Shown here: positions 7,022-8,686 of the stretch, piece after piece
How the letters are laid out: the number at the start of each line of letters is the position of its first letter
How positions within the stretch are numbered: position 1 is the first letter of the stretch
Source: Leptolyngbyaceae cyanobacterium M65_K2018_010
Lineage (GTDB): Bacteria > Cyanobacteriota > Cyanobacteriia > Phormidesmidales > Phormidesmidaceae
Direction of reading: 5' to 3'
Assembly: GCA_015295885.1 (NCBI GenBank)
Contig: DVEE01000140.1
Coordinates: 1-8,686, forward strand
DNA length: 8,686 bases
The notes under the pieces: model-generated
Database searches by the model: none
Seen by the model: only the letters and a program-made list of their open reading frames with translations
Told to the model about the DNA's origin: nothing
Program-made: the position numbers and the translations under genes

Positions 7022-7228
7022 ATGATTTGGATTAACGAACAAATCGATCCCTCCGGCATCATCTATTCCTGCATTGCTTGCTGTGATGAAGCTCAAGCCC
7101 AAGCCTGCCACCAATCCTTTCAGGACAACCTGAGCGACGAGCAAATCAACTCTGGTTGGATTGCCCGGCTTAGGACAGTAGAGTCCTGGGATGAAGTACC
7201 GGTGAATGCCCTTAAACTCAGTTACTAA
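7022..7228 (+). CDS. Small conserved-looking cyanobacterial protein, function unknown
   Basis: This 68-residue acidic protein begins MIWINEQIDPSGIIYSCI and ends with an aromatic/charged motif (GWIARLRTVESWDEVP, then NALKLSY). The pattern resembles a family of about 70-residue cyanobacterial proteins that I recall only as hypothetical, sometimes labelled as glycogen debranching proteins without good reason; I do not assign that function. Four cysteines (C17, C20, C21, C29) lie close together, which could allow metal binding or disulfide chemistry but may not be conserved. No membrane segment or signal peptide is seen. It starts 57 bases after hmpF on the same strand, so it could share a transcript. 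The leader before the ATG is pyrimidine-rich with no Shine-Dalgarno sequence. Confidence 0.75.
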   Translation: MIWINEQIDPSGIIYSCIACCDEAQAQACHQSFQDNLSDEQINSGWIARLRTVESWDEVPVNALKLSY

Positions 7229-7258
7229 GCTCTGAATTTCCTGGTTTGGGCTTCAGGG

Positions 7259-7275
7259 CCAGGTTTATGACCTGG
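7259..7275. repeat. Inverted repeat between convergent genes
   Basis: CCAGGT and ACCTGG form a perfect 6-base stem around a 5-base loop. The stop codon of the minus-strand gene lies in the loop. A further CCTGG at 7240-7244 could pair alternatively. It sits at the convergent 3' ends of two genes, where a bidirectional terminator is expected, but it has no T-run. Confidence 0.35.
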
Positions 7276-7606
7276 ACTGCCGCCAACGCCACCGTTGATC
7301 CAGCAGAGTTTGGCTCAGCACTCTGAGTGGTTCCTGGGTCTCCCCTGAAAACAGGGCAAAATCGACTGGCCCCCAGGTACGCTCCGCTTGCTCTGCCAAG
7401 TTCAGCAAAAAGGGATCATCCAGGGCAATTCGATGATCAAAGCGTAGAGTTAACAGGGGTAAGCCGTTGTGACCTGCACCGGAGATGACCCCCCAGTCGT
7501 ACTGATCCAACAGGGACTGGAGGGCCATCCCAGAGGCCTGACGAAAGGTTTGTAGCTGAAGCCGTTTTTGTTGAAGTTCCTGCAGGAGTTGGTGATTGGT
7601 GAGCAT
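7265..7606 (-). CDS. Hypothetical protein of unknown function
   Basis: I do not recognise this protein. With the ATG at 7606 it has 113 residues: an N-terminal Gln/Leu-rich helix that may form a short coiled coil (about 4-25, LLQELQQKRLQLQTF), then a mixed alpha/beta part with YDWGVISGAGHNGLPLLTLRFDH, ending in a basic, Trp-rich tail (QRWRWRQSRS). No membrane segment is visible from this start. Two adjacent ATGs (7609 and 7606) follow GAGGGGC; the spacing favours the second. The frame can be extended to a TTG at 7666, but no ribosome binding site supports it. The gene converges on the 68-residue gene and is divergent from the S4 gene, so it is likely a single-gene unit. Codon use resembles its neighbours. 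Confidence 0.65.
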   Translation of the reverse strand: MLTNHQLLQELQQKRLQLQTFRQASGMALQSLLDQYDWGVISGAGHNGLPLLTLRFDHRIALDDPFLLNLAEQAERTWGPVDFALFSGETQEPLRVLSQTLLDQRWRWRQSRS

Positions 7607-7704
7607 CATGCCCCTCTGCCGATGAACAATTACGATGAACCCTACCACGAGTGTAGAAGGCTTCAAAGGCTCTAGAGTTAAAGACTTTCTGTTGCTATTT
7701 GAGT

Positions 7705-7914
7705 ATGCCCAGTCTGAATTACATTAAGCTCGATCAGTTTCTCAAGCAAAGGCAGGTGGCCGCTAGCGGCGGTCAAGCCAAGCTAATGGTACAAACGGGA
7801 AGCGTTAGGGTAAATGGCGAAGTCGAAACCCGGCGGGGACGCAAATTAGTCCAGGGGGATTGGGTGGAGGTGGCTGGGCAGCGTCTACAGGTAGATTTAA
7901 GCCGCTTGGGATAG
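7705..7914 (+). CDS. S4-domain RNA-binding protein, YbcJ-like
   Basis: This 69-residue protein consists of almost nothing but an S4 RNA-binding domain. Visible hallmarks are KLDQFLK (residues 8-14), the Gly-Gly-Gln-Ala-Lys helix start (22-26), VRVNGEVETRRGRKL (34-48) and VQGDWVEV (49-56). Small stand-alone S4 proteins like Escherichia coli YbcJ are thought to bind structured RNA, possibly ribosomal, but the target is generally unknown. I chose the ATG at 7705; a TTG two codons upstream is possible, and the ribosome binding site is weak for both. It is divergent from the preceding gene with about 98 bases between them and is followed by a 204-base gap, so it is probably a single-gene unit. Confidence 0.9.
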   Translation: MPSLNYIKLDQFLKQRQVAASGGQAKLMVQTGSVRVNGEVETRRGRKLVQGDWVEVAGQRLQVDLSRLG

Positions 7915-7997
7915 ATCAGCCGGGTGGGCACCATCCTGGCCCCTTCCGCCTAGGCCGCTAGTGACTGCAATCCTCCTGGTGCTTGCCGTTGGTCTAG

Positions 7998-8013
7998 GAG
8001 GCTCTGGAGCCTC
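7998..8013. repeat. Perfect inverted repeat downstream of the S4 gene
   Basis: GAGGCTC and GAGCCTC are separated by two bases. Folded as RNA it gives a GC-rich stem of at least five pairs with a six-base loop, 84 bases after the S4 stop. GCTTG (7981-7985) and CAAGC (8013-8017) could add an outer stem. There is no T-run, so a classical intrinsic terminator is doubtful. Confidence 0.4.
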
Positions 8014-8082
8014 AAGCTAACCGGCTGAGATGGGTGATCTAGCCCTACTCAAGCCCTTACGCTGGGATCATGATTGAGCTAG

Positions 8083-8106
8083 AGGTTTAGGATAGGGCTA
8101 AATCCT
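8083..8106 (+). promoter_or_regulatory. Stem-loop just upstream of the DUF309 gene
   Basis: AGGTTTAG (8083-8090) pairs with CTAAA and CCT (8098-8106) with one bulged T and a seven-base loop. It ends 12 bases before the ATG, just ahead of the GGTAGG ribosome-binding stretch. It could affect translation or be an operator; this is an inference from position only. Confidence 0.3.
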
Positions 8107-8118
8107 GGTAGGCGTTGA

Positions 8119-8598
8119 ATGATGTCAGCTTCTGGTTGCCCCCCTCCCGACTTACAGCAGGGTATTGCTTTGTTTAACCAGGGGCGATATTACGAGTGCC
8201 ACGATTGTCTAGAAGCCCTGTGGATGGAGGCAGAGGTTGTGGAAAAAGCCTTTTACCAGGGTATTTTGCAGATTGCTGTGGGATTTTACCACCTGGGCAA
8301 CCACAACTGGCAAGGGGGCACCATTCTGCTCGGGGAGGGAGTCAACCGGTTGCGGCCCTTTGAACCCTATTATCAGGGCATCGCAGTAGACCGATTGGTG
8401 GATTGCGGTTGGGCCTGGCTGAGGGCCCTCCAACAAGCTGGTACCCAAGGGGTTAGTACCATAGCCCAGGCCCTTAACTCTGACCCTGGAGCAATCCCAG
8501 TGGATCAGAGGATTGCCCCCGCGGCGATTCTCTGCCACGTTGACGGTCAAACTTTGACGTTGCCGGCACCCTTCATCTTCGCCCTGGCTAGGGAGTAA
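8119..8598 (+). CDS. DUF309 domain-containing protein
   Basis: This 159-residue soluble protein belongs to the DUF309 family, widespread in cyanobacteria and other bacteria and without an established biochemical role. The family signature is clear: LFNQGRYYECHDCLEALW (residues 19-35, with E26, H28 and E32), AFYQGILQIAVGFYHLGNHN (45-63, with H58), then NWQGGTILLGEGVNRL. The clustered His and Glu residues suggest a metal or ligand site within an all-helical fold. After the core, residues about 84-159 form a less conserved tail. Two consecutive ATGs (8119 and 8122) are possible starts; a GGTAGG stretch lies upstream. It stands 204 bases after the S4 gene on the same strand and may have its own promoter. 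Confidence 0.9.
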   Translation: MMSASGCPPPDLQQGIALFNQGRYYECHDCLEALWMEAEVVEKAFYQGILQIAVGFYHLGNHNWQGGTILLGEGVNRLRPFEPYYQGIAVDRLVDCGWAWLRALQQAGTQGVSTIAQALNSDPGAIPVDQRIAPAAILCHVDGQTLTLPAPFIFALARE

Positions 8599-8678
8599 TT
8601 CTGGCCGGGCTCTCGGCCTGTTAGGATGAGTTCTGGGGGTTTTTGCCCCGTCCAGAATGTTGCTGGAGTTGCCAGAAT
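8598..8678. repeat. Nested inverted repeats after the DUF309 gene, possible terminator
   Basis: Three pairings are visible: GGCCG/CGGCC (8603-8618, six-base loop); TTCTGG/CCAGAA (8631-8636 and 8652-8657) enclosing GGG/CCC around a T-rich loop; and an outer ATTCTGGC/GCCAGAAT pair (8598-8605 and 8671-8678). Together they could form a branched RNA at the end of the DUF309 transcript. No clean T-run follows a stem, so termination is possible but not shown. Confidence 0.4.
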
Positions 8679-8686
8679 CAATGCAA

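Noticed and set aside
6770..7144. 124-codon minus-strand open frame overlapping the hmpF end and the small gene
   Set aside because: It covers the 3' end of hmpF and most of the 68-residue gene antisense; both plus-strand frames have more protein-like composition.
8209..8550. 113-codon minus-strand open frame
   Set aside because: It lies antisense to the DUF309 gene, whose family motifs are unmistakable.

Overview
The window looks like a piece of cyanobacterial chromosome. The evidence is gene content: a PATAN-REC response regulator, an HmpF-type pilus motility protein and a DUF309 protein of cyanobacterial type. A GCGATCGC (HIP1) octamer at 4295-4302 and a moderate to slightly high GC content agree with this. 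I cannot assign a genus from the sequence alone.

The left half (1-4596) is one minus-strand cluster for the chemotaxis-like control of type IV pili, in the order pilG (PatA-like, PATAN plus receiver), pilH (CheY-like), pilI (CheW-like) and pilJ (methyl-accepting protein). pilJ runs off the left edge after 696 codons. Because it has no stop inside the window it is easy to overlook, although it is the largest gene here. The histidine kinase (pilL/cheA-like) that normally completes such a set is not present and would be expected beyond base 1.

About 600 bases of non-coding DNA (4597-5203) separate pilG from a divergent plus-strand gene, hmpF (5204-6964). hmpF encodes a long coiled-coil protein needed for pilus-driven motility in motile cyanobacteria. 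The divergent region holds a CRP-like palindrome and a candidate minus-strand promoter. The signalling cluster and hmpF plausibly act together: PilJ senses, PilI couples to a kinase outside the window, PilG and PilH carry phosphoryl signals, and HmpF organises or switches on pili at a cell pole.

The right part (7022-8598) holds four small genes without an evident link to motility: a 68-residue conserved-looking protein, a 113-residue protein of unknown function on the minus strand, an S4-domain RNA-binding protein and a DUF309 protein. Several short inverted repeats lie in the gaps between them. No tRNA, rRNA, CRISPR array or insertion sequence was seen.

I found no clearly new multi-gene system. 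The points most worth following are the unusual PilJ N-terminal half, the CRP-like site upstream of hmpF, the GTG start of hmpF and the long gap inside the pil operon.
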